A stretch of DNA of 64,000 bases from Sphagnum compactum (lineage: Eukaryota > Bryophyta > Sphagnopsida > Sphagnales): NCBI GenBank assembly GCA_965153455.1, contig OZ234502.1, positions 7,409,495 through 7,473,494 of the forward strand, in the 5' to 3' direction. The notes under the pieces were generated by a model that saw only the letters and a program-made list of their open reading frames with translations, was not told the origin of the DNA and ran no database searches. Positions 36,770 to 48,034 of this stretch are shown here, piece by piece (position 1 is the stretch's first letter; the number at the start of each line of letters is the position of its first letter). The position numbers and the translations under genes are program-made.

Positions 36770-37430
36770 TCGATATTTGAGGTGATAAATATCATCCATT
36801 GTGATATCCATCGCTTTGATATTTGAAATTTATGTCGAATATCAAAAATGTTGATATCTAGTTTGGATATCAGATTCAGGGTCGAATATCAAGTTTAATA
36901 GTTAGTAAGTTAATTAGGTTATTAATTAGGTTAGGTTTGTAAGCTCACACCTAGCTATGCTTGTTTTAATTTTCCTGATGCAATTAGGGTGGTGAAAATT
37001 CTTAAACAATTTTAAACTGTTCTAGAACACATTGTCAAAGGTTTCTGCAAACTTGTAGTTAGTAGTAGTTATTATTGTGCCTATATATTTTTTAAAAATA
37101 ATTAATGTTTTTTTTGTGAATTCTTTCTTAAAGAAAGAATTCCCTTTTTAGAATAGGAGGTTGCCTTTTGTAGATTTTTTGCCCAAAAAAAAGAGAGACT
37201 GGCACCCAACATAATTGGCAAGTGAATGTTTGAATTTTTAATATCCAAAAACACTGATATCCAGGTTGAATTGAAAAAAATTGAAAATCTGATATCCGGC
37301 CAGAACATCTTAATTTTAAAATATAATAAAAATATAATATCATTATTCGATAGATTTTTTTTTAAATCCTTATTCAGTGGATATCCCCAAAAGGTGATAT
37401 CCGCCCAACACTGATAATATCCCTCTGGCG
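36770..37430. repeat. GATATC/GATATT-rich region
   Basis: GATATT, GATATC and ATATCC words cluster at 36773-36895 and again at 37240-37425, with CCTTTTGGG-type words at both ends. The two clusters may be the ends of a decayed fold-back element, but no clean terminal repeat could be aligned. Confidence 0.35.
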
Positions 37431-37788
37431 GGACATGTCTTGGTAGCGATGAACCCTAATTAAATGGTTCTCAATCAATCACACCCTTATGACCCATAAC
37501 AACTTGGGTAGAAATTTGCTTTGTTGTTTGATGGACACCTTCCCAACAGGAATTTCCTCATCCCCCATGCTGGTATGGGAGGGTTTGTGTAATATCCGTC
37601 TGGCAAGCTGTGTTTTGGTGGTGGTGAAGCCTGACCTTGGTTCTCAATTGATCACCACTCTATGGCCCTAGCAACAATTGATCTCAATTGATAACAGCCC
37701 TATAACCCACAAAGCTCTTTAGTTGGTATGTGAGGGAAGGCCTTGCTATCAAAGTATTAAGGCTTGATCTTGGTTTGTAACACCTCAA

Positions 37789-38005
37789 CACATTATAAGA
37801 GAATGTGGTTTTTCTCACACAAAAAGTCGTGGCTTATGACACACGTGTGAGGTAAACTTTGTGGTTTTAGTCATTGCAATGTACAATCTGGGGTGTTTAT
37901 TGTGATGTAAATTAAATTAAAATGGCAATTTGACAAGTCTAGGTAATAGCATATAGTAACACATAAAGCTTTTTTGTGTGAGAAAAATCACATTTTCTTG
38001 TAGTG
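37789..38005. mobile_element. CACTA-like MITE (217 bp)
   Basis: The right end, read inward on the - strand, is CACTACAAGAAAATGTGATT, the classic plant CACTA-type terminus. The left end CACATTATAAGAGAATGTGG matches it with a few changes, and the arms stay paired for about 37 bases through TTTTTCTCACACAAAAA. A CACACGTGTG palindrome lies near 37840. No 3-base target duplication is visible, so it is old. Non-coding; depends on an element elsewhere. Confidence 0.75.
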
Positions 38006-38339
38006 TTAGCAAGGCCTTCATTATGGAAAACTTCACGTCAAGGTTGTTGGGTATACTGGCACTAGCCTTGAGAGCATGTGCATTTTAAATTGTCAAGGTT
38101 AGCATGCAAAAGTGATCAAAAAAGGGCCCTAAAGCCTATTGAACCTTTAAAGTCACCACGGTCAGGTTGGTAGCTTTACAACAAGTAGCTAAGTAAATCA
38201 GTGTATTACTTAGGAGCCGAGGTGTGGTGAAAAGACCACTCTATGATTAGGTCAGGCAAAAGGCTATGCATGTACATACCTAGTTGAGTTTGCTACCTAC
38301 CTCTTTACTTATTTTGAACTACTAACTTACCTATGTTAT

Positions 38340-38590
38340 GAAGTTGCTATTAGTTTTGGGCAATTCCTAGGTTCTAAGAGGAACTTTTGATCTTGGTTTA
38401 AATTTCTTTTAAGGATTCAATTCTAGTTAGGTTCAATTTTTTTTTAAATTTCAAATATGGGATTCAGTTTCAATTTTCAGCAGCGCGGGGGGGAGGATTT
38501 CAGTTTTGGTTTTTTAAATTTTGAACATAATTTGGTTTTCGATTCTAGGGTGGTTAAGTTAGGTTTCAGGTAACCTCCCAATTTGAAAAT
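38340..38590. repeat. dispersed repeat F, copy 2
   Basis: GGTTCTAAGAGGAACTTTTG, ATTCAATTCTAGTTAGGTTCA and GATTCAGTTTCAATTTTCAG resemble the blocks at 22400-22800; strongly degenerate. Confidence 0.4.
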
Positions 38591-38874
38591 AAGCCAAAAT
38601 TTGAAACATCATTCGAAACAGTGAAATAAGCCAAATTTTCATTCCAAAAAAAATTATTACAAAGCTTTTACAAGCCAAATTAAGTCAAACTAATATATTT
38701 TTAAACTTTAAACTACATTATTAGTTCCTAATGAATCAAAATCATTTTTTAAAATACCAGTTGATCTCATGTTTTCCTATCTCATGCACTTGTATGCCAA
38801 CTTTGAAACATGTCATCTTGCCACCCTTGAAATTAGTCTTTAAACTTTCTCAAATGTGCCATAATTTCCCCTAA

Positions 38875-39125
38875 CCCCGCAATTCCACTTGCAAAACCCA
38901 CCCAAAACCTCAGATCTGCCCCCAAATTCACCCCCTCAAAAACCCACAATTCATCCCTTTTTGCCCATAAACAGTTCCCCAAATCTACCCTCAAAATCAC
39001 CTCCTAAAAACCCCACAATTTATCCCATAAACAACTCCCCAAATCTGCCCTCAAAATTACATCCTCAAAACTCCCAATTCATCCCCTTTTTGCCCACATA
39101 CAACTCCCAAATTTGCTTTCATTTA
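38875..39125 (+). repeat. C/A-rich tandem array, ~60-69-bp period, about 3.5 units
   Basis: CCAAATCTGCCCTCAAAATY and CACAATTCATCCC blocks recur, with CAATTYAT at 38947, 39016 and 39075. An open frame at 38889-39185 reads Pro/Ser/Asn-rich units (NSPNLPSK). It has no homology cue and is best explained by the C-rich repeat. Confidence 0.8.
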
Positions 39126-39239
39126 ACCCCTTGCACAACACATTCATTTCCAATGGAACCTCTCTTGGGAACATATCTCCTTTAGAAAATTCACTAACTC
39201 ATCCATAACATTAAACCTTAAATTAAAATGTTCAACAAA

Positions 39240-39485
39240 AGATCAACATATTAAAAAAAAACACCAGCAAAAAAAATCACCAACACATCAACACCAACAA
39301 CTGAACATTAACACAAAAGCAATAGCAAATGAACAACATTACAAGAACACCAACAAAACAACGCCTATAGATGAGCATTGGTAAATGAATACCAATATAA
39401 CAACACCAATAGAAAAACATGACCAAGAACACAAAGAACATTGATAGAAGAGTGTGAACAAGACCACAAAGATCACCGACCAAAA
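39240..39485 (+). repeat. ACACCAACA / GACCAAGAACAC minisatellite, locus 1
   Basis: Degenerate units of GAACACCAACA, ACATGACCAAGAACACAAAG and ACATTGATAGAAGAGTGTGA, period roughly 35 bases. The same unit builds the array at 41985-42320. Confidence 0.7.
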
Positions 39486-40492
39486 AAAAAACTCAACTTG
39501 TCACCCCACCTAGTGCCTCAAGTCTTTTATTTGTTGAGTCTTTTAATGATTCGAATGTCAAATCAATACAAATGCAAAAGAAAAAGTTAATACGAAACAA
39601 ATTTCACAAGCATGAAAATTGGGTGGTGTTAGCTTGCACACTTCAAACCATGACATTCACATGGTAGATTTCATGTCATCAAATTCCATGGTGGCTAACA
39701 TCAATTATTCAATCAAGGAGTTTATATGTGTGCCATATATGATTGGTGGTGCATGTTGGATTGAAAATGTTATTGCACTTGCTTTAAAAACTCAACATTG
39801 TTGGGAAATGAAAAGGAAGCTTCCAAAATTCACTCAATAAATTCAAAGGCACATGGAAACAACAAAAGAAAAGTCAAATAAAAGGCGAAACATTTCATCA
39901 TAGATGAAAAAAGTTACCTATTACACTCTAATTTCCAATAATTTGTATTCATTTATAGAAATTACAAAAAGGAACTCCTTGAGCTATACAAAGTCTCTTT
40001 CTTTGAATACTAAAAAAATCTAAACCAAGTTTTAATACATCATTGAATGGAAAACCATAGAAATTTGACATTATCACTTTAAACATAATACAACTTGAAT
40101 GTCACACAACACAATAAGAACTAATTAAAATTTATACAATAAGGTTGTAAGATTTTACACATGCAATGTTTTGTGAAAACAAGGGCATACCAAGAACATC
40201 CATAGTGAATGGATTCAAAAAATTGAGCACTACAAAGTTGAGAACCTATACTAGGATATATACAATACTTGCCCTAGAAAAATTGTTTGTGATACACCAA
40301 TGCACCAATTGTTCAATTGATTTGATTGTTATTTATGAACAACACAAGTTTTTTTTCCCAACTATGTGCCAACATTTTTATGACTTTTGAATTGTGGTGA
40401 CCTACTCAATACCTTAATATTGTTTTACACATTTTGAAGAAAAAGTTAGGAAATCTTGTCAAAGATTTGATGCTAAATGGAAGTAAAATATA

Positions 40493-40517
40493 ACACACAC
40501 ACACACACACACACAAT
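40493..40517 (+). repeat. (AC)12 microsatellite
   Basis: An uninterrupted AC dinucleotide run. Confidence 0.95.
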
Positions 40518-40519
40518 GT

Positions 40520-41980
40520 AATCCTTTTTATATTCAATGCAATAGAATATATGTTTGTACTCCAATCTTATTATGCCAACAACTATGACAATATATTACA
40601 ACTATTTTAATTTATTTACAATGTCCAAATCTATGTACATTCTTGGCAACACATTTTTTCATGAATCTAAATCTATACACCTAATAGAAATATATGATGT
40701 GTGGAAGTTTTGAAAATTGTTCTATAAACTCTATGATTTTTACTTTTAATTTGTCAATGTTATCTCCTTGAACAATTGGAAGGGGAAATGGTTACAAAGC
40801 TCGGGGTCACGATACATCCTTATGATAGACATAAGTTGTTCCATTGTAGACTAAGTTGAATTCTTGAAAGGTTGAGCCAGCTTTTAAATAACTAGTTGGC
40901 TACTTAATAATAACATGTCATGATAAAGTGGTTGGTTCCAAAGTCCTGTTCCAATACAAGTATTTGAAAATCAAACTTTTCACATCTCTTCATAATGTCA
41001 ATTTTCTTCTCATCTTAGTTACACCCTATTTCAACCCCAAGGCTTGAATAATGGCTTATATTTCCAAAAAAATTTGTTTCTTTCAACCTCTTACAACAAG
41101 TCCTTCACACTTATGAATGCTAATACATTGCACTAACATAGAACCTTATACACTTTTTAGAAGAGTTGCACGTGACATGATTGGGTATGCTCTCAAAAAA
41201 ATGGGTCTCTATCTTTTGCACCTTGCCTCTCATTTTTTGACATGAAATACAAGGAAAGAATAAAAGGTTAGCAAATTTAGACATTTAATCATTAATGACA
41301 AATTTGCTATCTAGAATGTTGTGGAAAAAATCATTTAGTGGAGCATTTTTTTTGTTAGCAAGGTTTTTGCAAGTAGTGTGATAATAATATGACATGCTTG
41401 CATCTCCTCCTCCATTATTTGGGTCACAATTTTTTGTTTTTGTGTTCCTCTTTAACAAATGGTACCCCTCTTTTGATCCAATCTTTCCAAATGATTCTTC
41501 ATTTTGAATTGACATTTGCACAATTGTCAAAATTGTAAATCATAGACCCAAAAAAATGTATATTAGTTAAAGCAAGATTGTAAAAAACAATAATGACAAC
41601 AACAATAGGAAACACAATGAATAGACATGCATGTTTCAAATACAAAAATCGACAACAAAGAAAGTTGATTTGAGAAGAACTTTTATGCATAACATCTTTC
41701 TTCTTCAACGAAAATTGTAAACAAGAGTAAAACAACAACTACATTCCTTTGTGACCTACCTATTCTTGATAATTTTTCAACCCATACAATCAAAATCAAG
41801 TTACTTTCAAGAAAGTTAACATTTGAAAGTTCAAAATAAGAAGAAAAGTATTCTAAGTTATTACAACCTTCAATCCTTGCTCACCTTTTGCATTTCAAGG
41901 TTTCTCCAACCTAGCTTTTCACTTTTTCAACCTACCTCTTCAAATTTTCGACCCAAGTAACGCAAGACAAACTAAGATCC
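40520..41980. other. intergenic, no gene seen
   Basis: AT-rich. Antisense open frames of about 80 codons at 41285-41738 have no recognisable domain. Confidence 0.4.
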
Positions 41981-41984
41981 AAAA

Positions 41985-42320
41985 AAATGACCAAGACAAC
42001 CAAGACACTAGTAAAAGAGCATACCAAAGCAACAAAGAGCATAAGTAGAAGAGTGTGACCAAGGCTATGAAAACACCAACATAAAAACATGATTAAAGCA
42101 ACTAAGAACATTGGTGAAAGAACATGACCAAGGCCAAGAAGAGCACCAAAGACCAACATACCAAAGAATGATGACCACCATCACCATGATCAACACCACC
42201 ATGCAACACCACCACACAAAGAAAGTCAACTTGGTTGAGGTTAGAAAAAACACCAACAAAAAGGCATGACCAAAGCCACCAAAAGCACTAGCAGATGAAT
42301 GCAATCAAGACACAAGCTCA
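41985..42320 (+). repeat. ~34-bp minisatellite, locus 2
   Basis: GACCAAG-type unit starts at 41989, 42022, 42057, 42091 and 42125 (steps of 33-35), each with ACAAAGAGCA or AAGAACATTGGT. A CACCACCATCACC-rich break follows, and a last unit lies near 42266. The Met/Phe/Val/Leu-rich open frames on the - strand are shadows of the repeat. Confidence 0.75.
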
Positions 42321-42439
42321 TTGAACAACTTATCAACTTTGAAGCTTGAGTTTTGAAGAAAGAAGAAACAAAAGCCTTGAACTTTGGAAACAAATTAAAC
42401 GAAAAAAACCATTGAACTCTAAACCCTAAAAATCCAAAA

Positions 42440-42770
42440 TCCATAGAATTAGAACTGGAACGAATTTCTTATGAACATTAAGACCAATTCTAGTTCTCAT
42501 ACCGCTTTGGAATCGAACCCTGAGTTCGGTTCTGGTTACACTCAAGGTCAAAACTAGAGAGTTGGTTCCCACCCAGTTCCAGAACCTGCCATTCTCAACC
42601 TGGGTCCAATTCCGAGTAGGTTCTGCTTGCTGTTAGTAAGAATAACACCAAAACTAGGTCTGATTTTTCAGAATCAGCGCCAGATTTTCTTAAAAAGAAC
42701 TAGACCCAAAATCAAGTTCCTAATTCCATTTATGTGTGGAACCGAAACACATGCCTTTGAAAACAAAGTG
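42440..42770. repeat. dispersed repeat F, copy 3
   Basis: AGACCAATTCTAGTTCTCAT, GAGTTCGGTTCTGGTTACAC, GGTCTGATTTTTCAGAATCA and TTATGTGTGGAACCGAA blocks are shared with 22400-22800 and 56660-57080. Confidence 0.55.
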
Positions 42771-42847
42771 CCTTTCAAACAAAGTGCCTAAAACAGGGGT
42801 TAGAAAGAATCAGACTAGAACTGGGTCAGATTATCAGATCCAGAACT

Positions 42848-43670
42848 GAGAGACTCGAGACTAGAGACTTGAGTCATCATGCTTTGTTAGACTACTGGTC
42901 GGCTCTTCAATGTTTGTGTACTATGATCCATTTGCATGTGACACAAGCTATTGATACTCTACTCATGCTGATTGCAGCTAGACTGCATCTGACATTATAA
43001 GAGCAACTGATCATCAAGATTAAGCAACACCCAGATCCTGCAACTGAGGCAAAACAGAGTTGGCATGAAGTAGGTGAGATTCGCTTTGACTCTGATGGAG
43101 TACATTTTGTCCATGACATTTCTACTAATGTGAGATCACCATGAGATGTACTTGTAGCTCCTCCAGATGTAGAATTCAGCCCAATGTCAACAATCACATG
43201 TTTTGAGCCTGAGAGTACAGAGGACAACTCCACCCTGGAGGAGTCCATTGTCCATGATCTATGCATGATGAGCTTCTCGTGTGCTGAAGGAATGGTCACT
43301 TTTTGGCTGACTTTACATGAGTTCCCAGCAAGCTAGACTGATGCCAAGATTATGAAACATGCTGATGTTGCAGCAGGTGATGTAATTAGTCATGAGAACA
43401 CAACTGTAAACTTGTTTTCTAAGATGCATTGAACAGATTGAAGCTTCAGATATGATAGCTACCACCACATGGATCAGTCTGTTCATCAATTCTGGATGTT
43501 ATTTTGATGTTCTGGACTTGAATCACGACTAACTGAAAACAGCAAATGTGATCTCAATCTTAATTTTCAGGAATAGCCCAAATCCTGGAGTATTCAAACT
43601 AATTTTGGGCACAGATCAAGCCCCCAAGATCAAGAATGGTTATGAAATTATACTCCTCTAGCTGGATTTT
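42848..43670 (+). pseudogene. degraded, unidentified reading frame
   Basis: From about 42848 to 43437 one + frame runs for about 195 codons with only three internal stops (TAA near 43000, TGA near 43144, TAG near 43334). Each could come from a single C-to-T change. After TGA near 43430, a +1 shift continues about 75 codons (TWISLFINSGCYF) with one stop. The frame has balanced amino acid use (DSDGVHFVHDIST, APPDVEFSPMS, EESIVHDLCMMSF), unlike the Lys/Phe/Asn-rich chance frames nearby. No family is recognised. A competing 130-codon antisense frame (42907-43299) overlaps it. It may be an old gene copy, a transposon part, or chance in a GC-richer stretch. Confidence 0.35.
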
Positions 43671-43785
43671 TCTGGCTTGTACATTGATTGCAATGTGGCA
43701 AGGAGGATTGTGAAATACTCCTCCACTTACTGGATTTTTCCTGGCTTATTATATACATTGATTTGCAATGTGGCAAGGTCATGCT
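43641..43785 (+). repeat. ~65-bp tandem duplication
   Basis: TACTCCTC...CTGGATTTTTCTGGCTT...TTGCAATGTGGCAAGG occurs at 43651 and again at 43716 with small indels. Confidence 0.85.
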
Positions 43786-43789
43786 CCCT

Positions 43790-46090
43790 GTGAAGAAGGA
43801 TTTCTCTTGAGATCATATAATCAACAACAAGCCTAAATCCTACTTCGAATTCAGTAAGCCTGAGAGTTAGGAATCAATGACCATCCTCCTCTGATCTCTT
43901 CTCTGAGAGGTCAATTCTGATTACTTATAAGATGTTCTTTGAACTGCCTGGAAGAAACAGGATGGCATTAGTCTGAGTATGTCCTCAGAGCAACAGAATA
44001 GAGTATTTCACACTGGCATTTGTGCAAATAAAGTCCACGGGTATTGGAGGTAGACCGAATTATCAAGGTTGCACAAAGGCTCTCAACTGCCAACATCTCA
44101 GTAAGTGAAAGCAGTGTACTCATTTCCAGACCACGTCTTTAAGGAGGTAAAACCATTATCTACCATTATCTGCAAACTCAAGAATCTCAAGAATCTATCT
44201 CATGTACCCAACTGCAGATCAGAACTCTCTACCTAGGCCCACTTTGTCCTATCATAACAGTCTTGCACCTTCCAGCTGTCCCCAGTTCTTCCTCCAAATG
44301 GTATAATTTCAAAGTATGCATGTAGACTTGATCATGTTTCTCAATATATATCATGGCCTGTTTTCCAAACCCCATTTCAAAAAATTAACATGTGCAGTAC
44401 ATGTTCAGCAACATACATCCATGGCTTCATGAAGTTGGACTATTAGATCCCTGCACAGAATCAAAGTTTCTCTCATTCAAATCAATTAGAACTAGTATCC
44501 TCAGGACTGACTATTTCCTTGTGGAAAATCAGAGAAGCTCCATGATTCACATTAGCTGCACCAGTAGTGCATACAGTTACAAACAACACCCAAGTTCCAA
44601 TAATGGCCCTCAAAAGAAAACTTGGTTATACCCAACAATCATGATCATGGATTACCCCAAATTTTTCCAACCAAATTCAATTGCTTAAATTTTGAAGACG
44701 CTATTTATAGATCACCATTTGCAAGTCACAAACTAGACTTGCATTCAGCTTGATGTCAAAGACTTAAGGCTGGGAAGTTCTCTTTAGTGGACTTGGGAAA
44801 GGCTGTTGCCAAACTCTTCTGATCAAGGCTAGAAAGCCCCTTACCAGCTCTGTTGCCAGTACTGTTTGAAAGCTAGGAGTTGGCTGCTTTCATCTAGTGG
44901 CTTGGGTCTGGACTCATCAACAGGCTGGCTGTGGCTGGCTTGCTGGTTATGAGTCTCTCCAAGGCAGATGAGATCTGTATAATCTCCTCAAGTTACTAAA
45001 ATAAATATATTGTGGCAGATTCACCTCTAGCAAAATGGCCAGGAATAGATTTTCAATAGATATTGACATGTCTCTGGTCCAAGCCATAAATGTAAAGGTT
45101 AACTTTTTTGCACAGAGTCAACTCCTCAGATTATAGATAGATGTGGTGGATGTTGCTGTTCTTACATGAACATTACTATTCTTAGGCTTTGACAACAAAT
45201 CTTCAAGATCAGGCATCATCTGCTAAAATTACAAGATTGAATTCTCCTAAAATTACAAGATTGAATTCTTGCCGTTGACATCAGGAAAAACCCAACACCA
45301 AGTAATTACAATAGCAGGGTGGCTCTAGAACTACACCATGGTCAAAGCTGCTCAGCGTCAGATCCAATTGAACCCTGGCCTCTTTGATTTTGGGGGGCAG
45401 AAATTATTGCAATCTGAGAAGAAGTCTGTAGAGCTCTGTCTCATGTGAGGCCTTTGGAGGGGACTTAAGAAGCTGTCAAGCTTGCAATTCTCACTTGTTT
45501 TTATGGAACAAATATGGGCTGGAATTCATGCAGTTTTGAAATCTGGACTAGGGTCTCATGATCTCCCAGTCAGTGGATGCAAAAACAGTTGAATGATCTT
45601 GATTGATAATTTGCCCATGCATTAGTGTGCTTCAGGATTGATGATTTGTCTGGAGGCTTGAAAGGTCATGATTTTGCAACCTTGTTTTCTTTATTGGTCG
45701 CTAGCTCTGCACATAAATTATAATGCGAAGACTGGGTTTGTTTGAAACAATCTCTGGATCATCAATGTTCTGGAAAATGTACAAACTGTACCCACCAACT
45801 AGAGGCAGGGATGATGATACAAGGGCCACCCCACACATGGTCACAATGTGCATGATGAGAAGACCCTGATCTTCATCAGCATCGAACTTGTGCCTTTTTA
45901 TATAAAATTTGATCATAATATAAAAAACTCAAACTGAAATCAGACAGATTGTAAATTTTTCTCTGGAGAGAACTAAGTACTTGCACTTGAGTTCCCTCAG
46001 AATATTTGGTCACAAAAACTCAACATTTTTCTGTACTAAATTCCAGAACTTCGGGGCTATAATTGAGTCAGTGCATTTGATCCTCATCAT
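43790..46090. other. intergenic, no intact gene seen
   Basis: GC-richer and less repetitive than most of the window, but no open frame longer than about 100 codons and no recognisable motif. A 25-base direct duplication (CTAAAATTACAAGATTGAAT) lies at about 45233-45271. The 3' UTR of the EXORDIUM-like gene should lie at the right end; a TTTATT (AATAAA on the - strand) occurs at 45690, too far to be assigned with confidence. Confidence 0.4.
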
Positions 46091-46117
46091 GTCTTCTTGG
46101 ACCCACTGAGAACAACT

Positions 46118-47158
46118 TCACAATGCTTGACAACTCTGAGAACCAGGATTCCAGAGAGCTGGCAGAAGGAACAGGCTACCATGGATTCCATAAGCATTGA
46201 AGCTGGCCTTGGAGCTCGGGTTTGTCTTCAGTTGGCCTGGGTATCCGGGGTAAGCATCAGGTCCAAATATGCCAGGGCAAGCGGTAGCCGCTTCGCTGGG
46301 TTCGCTAGCAACACCCTGATAGTACCCGGTGTCGAATGGGTTGGTCGCAGTCCCGGCTAGAACGATCGCGATGTTGATCACCAGCCCGTCTGCACCCACA
46401 CAGTTGGGAGCCACCAACGGTGTGAAGTCCGGAGGTCCGTACAGAGGAGCAGCGTAAGGCCATGCGCATTCTCCAGGGCATTGGGTTACGGGATTACCCA
46501 CCCACACATACGGCACATTGGCTTTGGACTTTGTTGTCACGAATGCGTGAGAGCCGCAGCTTGCTTCACAGAATCCGTCTACAGCAATGTCGTAGGCGGT
46601 GAGTACCAAGAAGACCGCATCGGAGTTTGCTTTAGGGAAGTGTTGTTCCAGTGAGTTCGTCACAATGTTCTCGATCTCGGCTGTCGTTAGCTGCTTCCCG
46701 TATGGCAGCGGAGTCGTGTAATGGTATTGGCCTGCGACTGTGACGATCGGTGACACTCCCTTCTTCAGCTTATCTTTGTACATTGTCAGCGTCTTCCACC
46801 ATGTGCTTACCGTTGGTGTTCCTAGTTGCCCTTGTGCTTGCTTCTTGGTTGGTGAAATCGAAGACAGAAACTCAAAGACTGCTAACTGTTCCTTGACGGA
46901 GAATCTCCCATACCAGATCAAGTAGAGAGGGATTCCCGTGCTGGCGCTCAACAATGGGCCTCCGTGGTAGTTCAGGATGAGTGCAGGCGGCGTGAATAAA
47001 CTCAATTCCCTCCCTTCTTCAACAAGGAAATTCATGGTGCCATGAGGTGGAATGTGACCTGCTGCTTCGACTCCTTGCGATGCCAACTGCAACCCCACAA
47101 GACTTACAACCAGCACAACAACCACCATCGCCACATTGAACGCTCTCGAAAACGCCAT
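46118..47158 (-). CDS. EXL: EXORDIUM-like / phosphate-induced (PHI-1) secreted protein
   Basis: A single uninterrupted frame of 346 residues, ATG at 47158 down to TGA at 46118-46120. The frame stays open a few codons further up, but only with a TTG, so the ATG is chosen; it directly precedes a clear signal peptide (Met1 to about Ala33, with a VVVVLVVSLVGLQLA core). The mature part is the PHI-1 domain (Pfam PF04674): LNYHGGPLL at 62-70, LIWYGRFS at 80-87, the VSTWWKT region at 117-123, LTAYDIAVDGFCEASCGSHAF at 186-206, VWVGNPVTQCPGECAWP at 218-234, APNCVGADGLVIN at 250-262, PGYPGQL at 304-310 and the C-terminal LLPALWNP at 331-338. Cysteines typical of the family are kept. Length is near the usual 300-360. 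Known: EXORDIUM proteins are secreted to the apoplast and promote growth in brassinosteroid and carbon-starvation responses; no enzyme activity is established. Intron-less structure is normal for the family. GC content is far above the flanks. Confidence 0.94.
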   Translation of the reverse strand: MAFSRAFNVAMVVVVLVVSLVGLQLASQGVEAAGHIPPHGTMNFLVEEGRELSLFTPPALILNYHGGPLLSASTGIPLYLIWYGRFSVKEQLAVFEFLSSISPTKKQAQGQLGTPTVSTWWKTLTMYKDKLKKGVSPIVTVAGQYHYTTPLPYGKQLTTAEIENIVTNSLEQHFPKANSDAVFLVLTAYDIAVDGFCEASCGSHAFVTTKSKANVPYVWVGNPVTQCPGECAWPYAAPLYGPPDFTPLVAPNCVGADGLVINIAIVLAGTATNPFDTGYYQGVASEPSEAATACPGIFGPDAYPGYPGQLKTNPSSKASFNAYGIHGSLFLLPALWNPGSQSCQAL

Positions 47159-47489
47159 GATATCACCCAAGTACTTCTGAATCTCTCACAATTCACCCTG
47201 AAATCTGAAAATCTTCCAAAACACAATTACAAGCTTCAAACGATAGTTACGCTCTAGATAAGAATGTCCTAAATTGCAAGTACCAAAGATTCAATCTCAG
47301 AACTACTGTCAGAACGTTCCACAAATAAACTTCGTGTACAAACAGTACTAGTGCAACAACAGGTCCTCTAGACTTCCTGCAATGCAATCAACTTGTTGCA
47401 ACCAATCAAATGTTGATGCAACCCGGAAATGGGTGCACTGGAGCAAACCTGAAGAATGGACCATGTGAAGTAGGGATCTAAAAAATGCA

Positions 47490-47660
47490 CACAGAAGAAT
47501 AAGAAGAAGAAGAAGAAGTGATCCGAGGAGACATAGGTCATGGGGATACAGCAACTACTGGGAGCCGATTGCTTTATGCTCTAAAAGAAGAAGGGGCCGG
47601 CGGGGGGGGGGGGGGGGGGGGGGGCGAGAGGAGGGCGAACTCCGAGGAAGAAGAAGAAGA
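47490..47660. repeat. (GAA)n runs and a G23 homopolymer upstream of the EXORDIUM-like gene
   Basis: GAAGAAGAAGAAGAAG-type runs occur at about 47502-47520 and 47647-47662, and an uninterrupted run of 23 G lies at 47602-47624, about 450 bases upstream of the start codon. On the gene's sense strand it is C23. Such a tract can form a G-quadruplex or triplex; it is also a place where assembly length is unreliable. Confidence 0.9.
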
Positions 47661-48034
47661 AAGGAAACAACTGGAAATTCGGAGGATGTAGACCAGCTTA
47701 ACAGCGTTAGTGTAGGCACCAATTGAGCAGCAAAAGTCCAAAAATGTAACAGATTTGACGAGGAAACAAGAATCACGAGAAGCGCACCGAGGCTTGGGTG
47801 CCACAAGGAGGGCGGGGGGGCGCGCAAGGGGGCAGCAACAGCAGCGCTTGCCGTGTGGTGGGTGTCAGGCCAGAGATTGGGGCTAAAGTTTCTGCCTAAC
47901 TTTGGCGGCCCTCTTTTTGGCGGTCCCGCGGCTGCCCGCACATGCCACCCACCCCATTGCAATACGCCCTCCCCCACTTCTTTTGCTACTTAGCTAATAC
48001 TACATACTATGTCACTCCCGCCAATTTGTCTTCG

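Noticed and set aside
42907-43299. 130-codon antisense frame
   Set aside because: It has no recognisable domain, and the + strand frame over the same bases has more protein-like composition; neither is certain.
47159-47170. Four-codon N-terminal extension of the EXORDIUM-like protein
   Set aside because: The extension would start with TTG; the ATG at 47158 directly precedes the signal peptide and is the sensible start.
47555-47977. A 140-codon - strand frame upstream of the EXORDIUM-like gene
   Set aside because: It runs through the G23 tract (a Pro run) and the GC-rich block, has no recognisable domain, and its length depends on an unreliable homopolymer.
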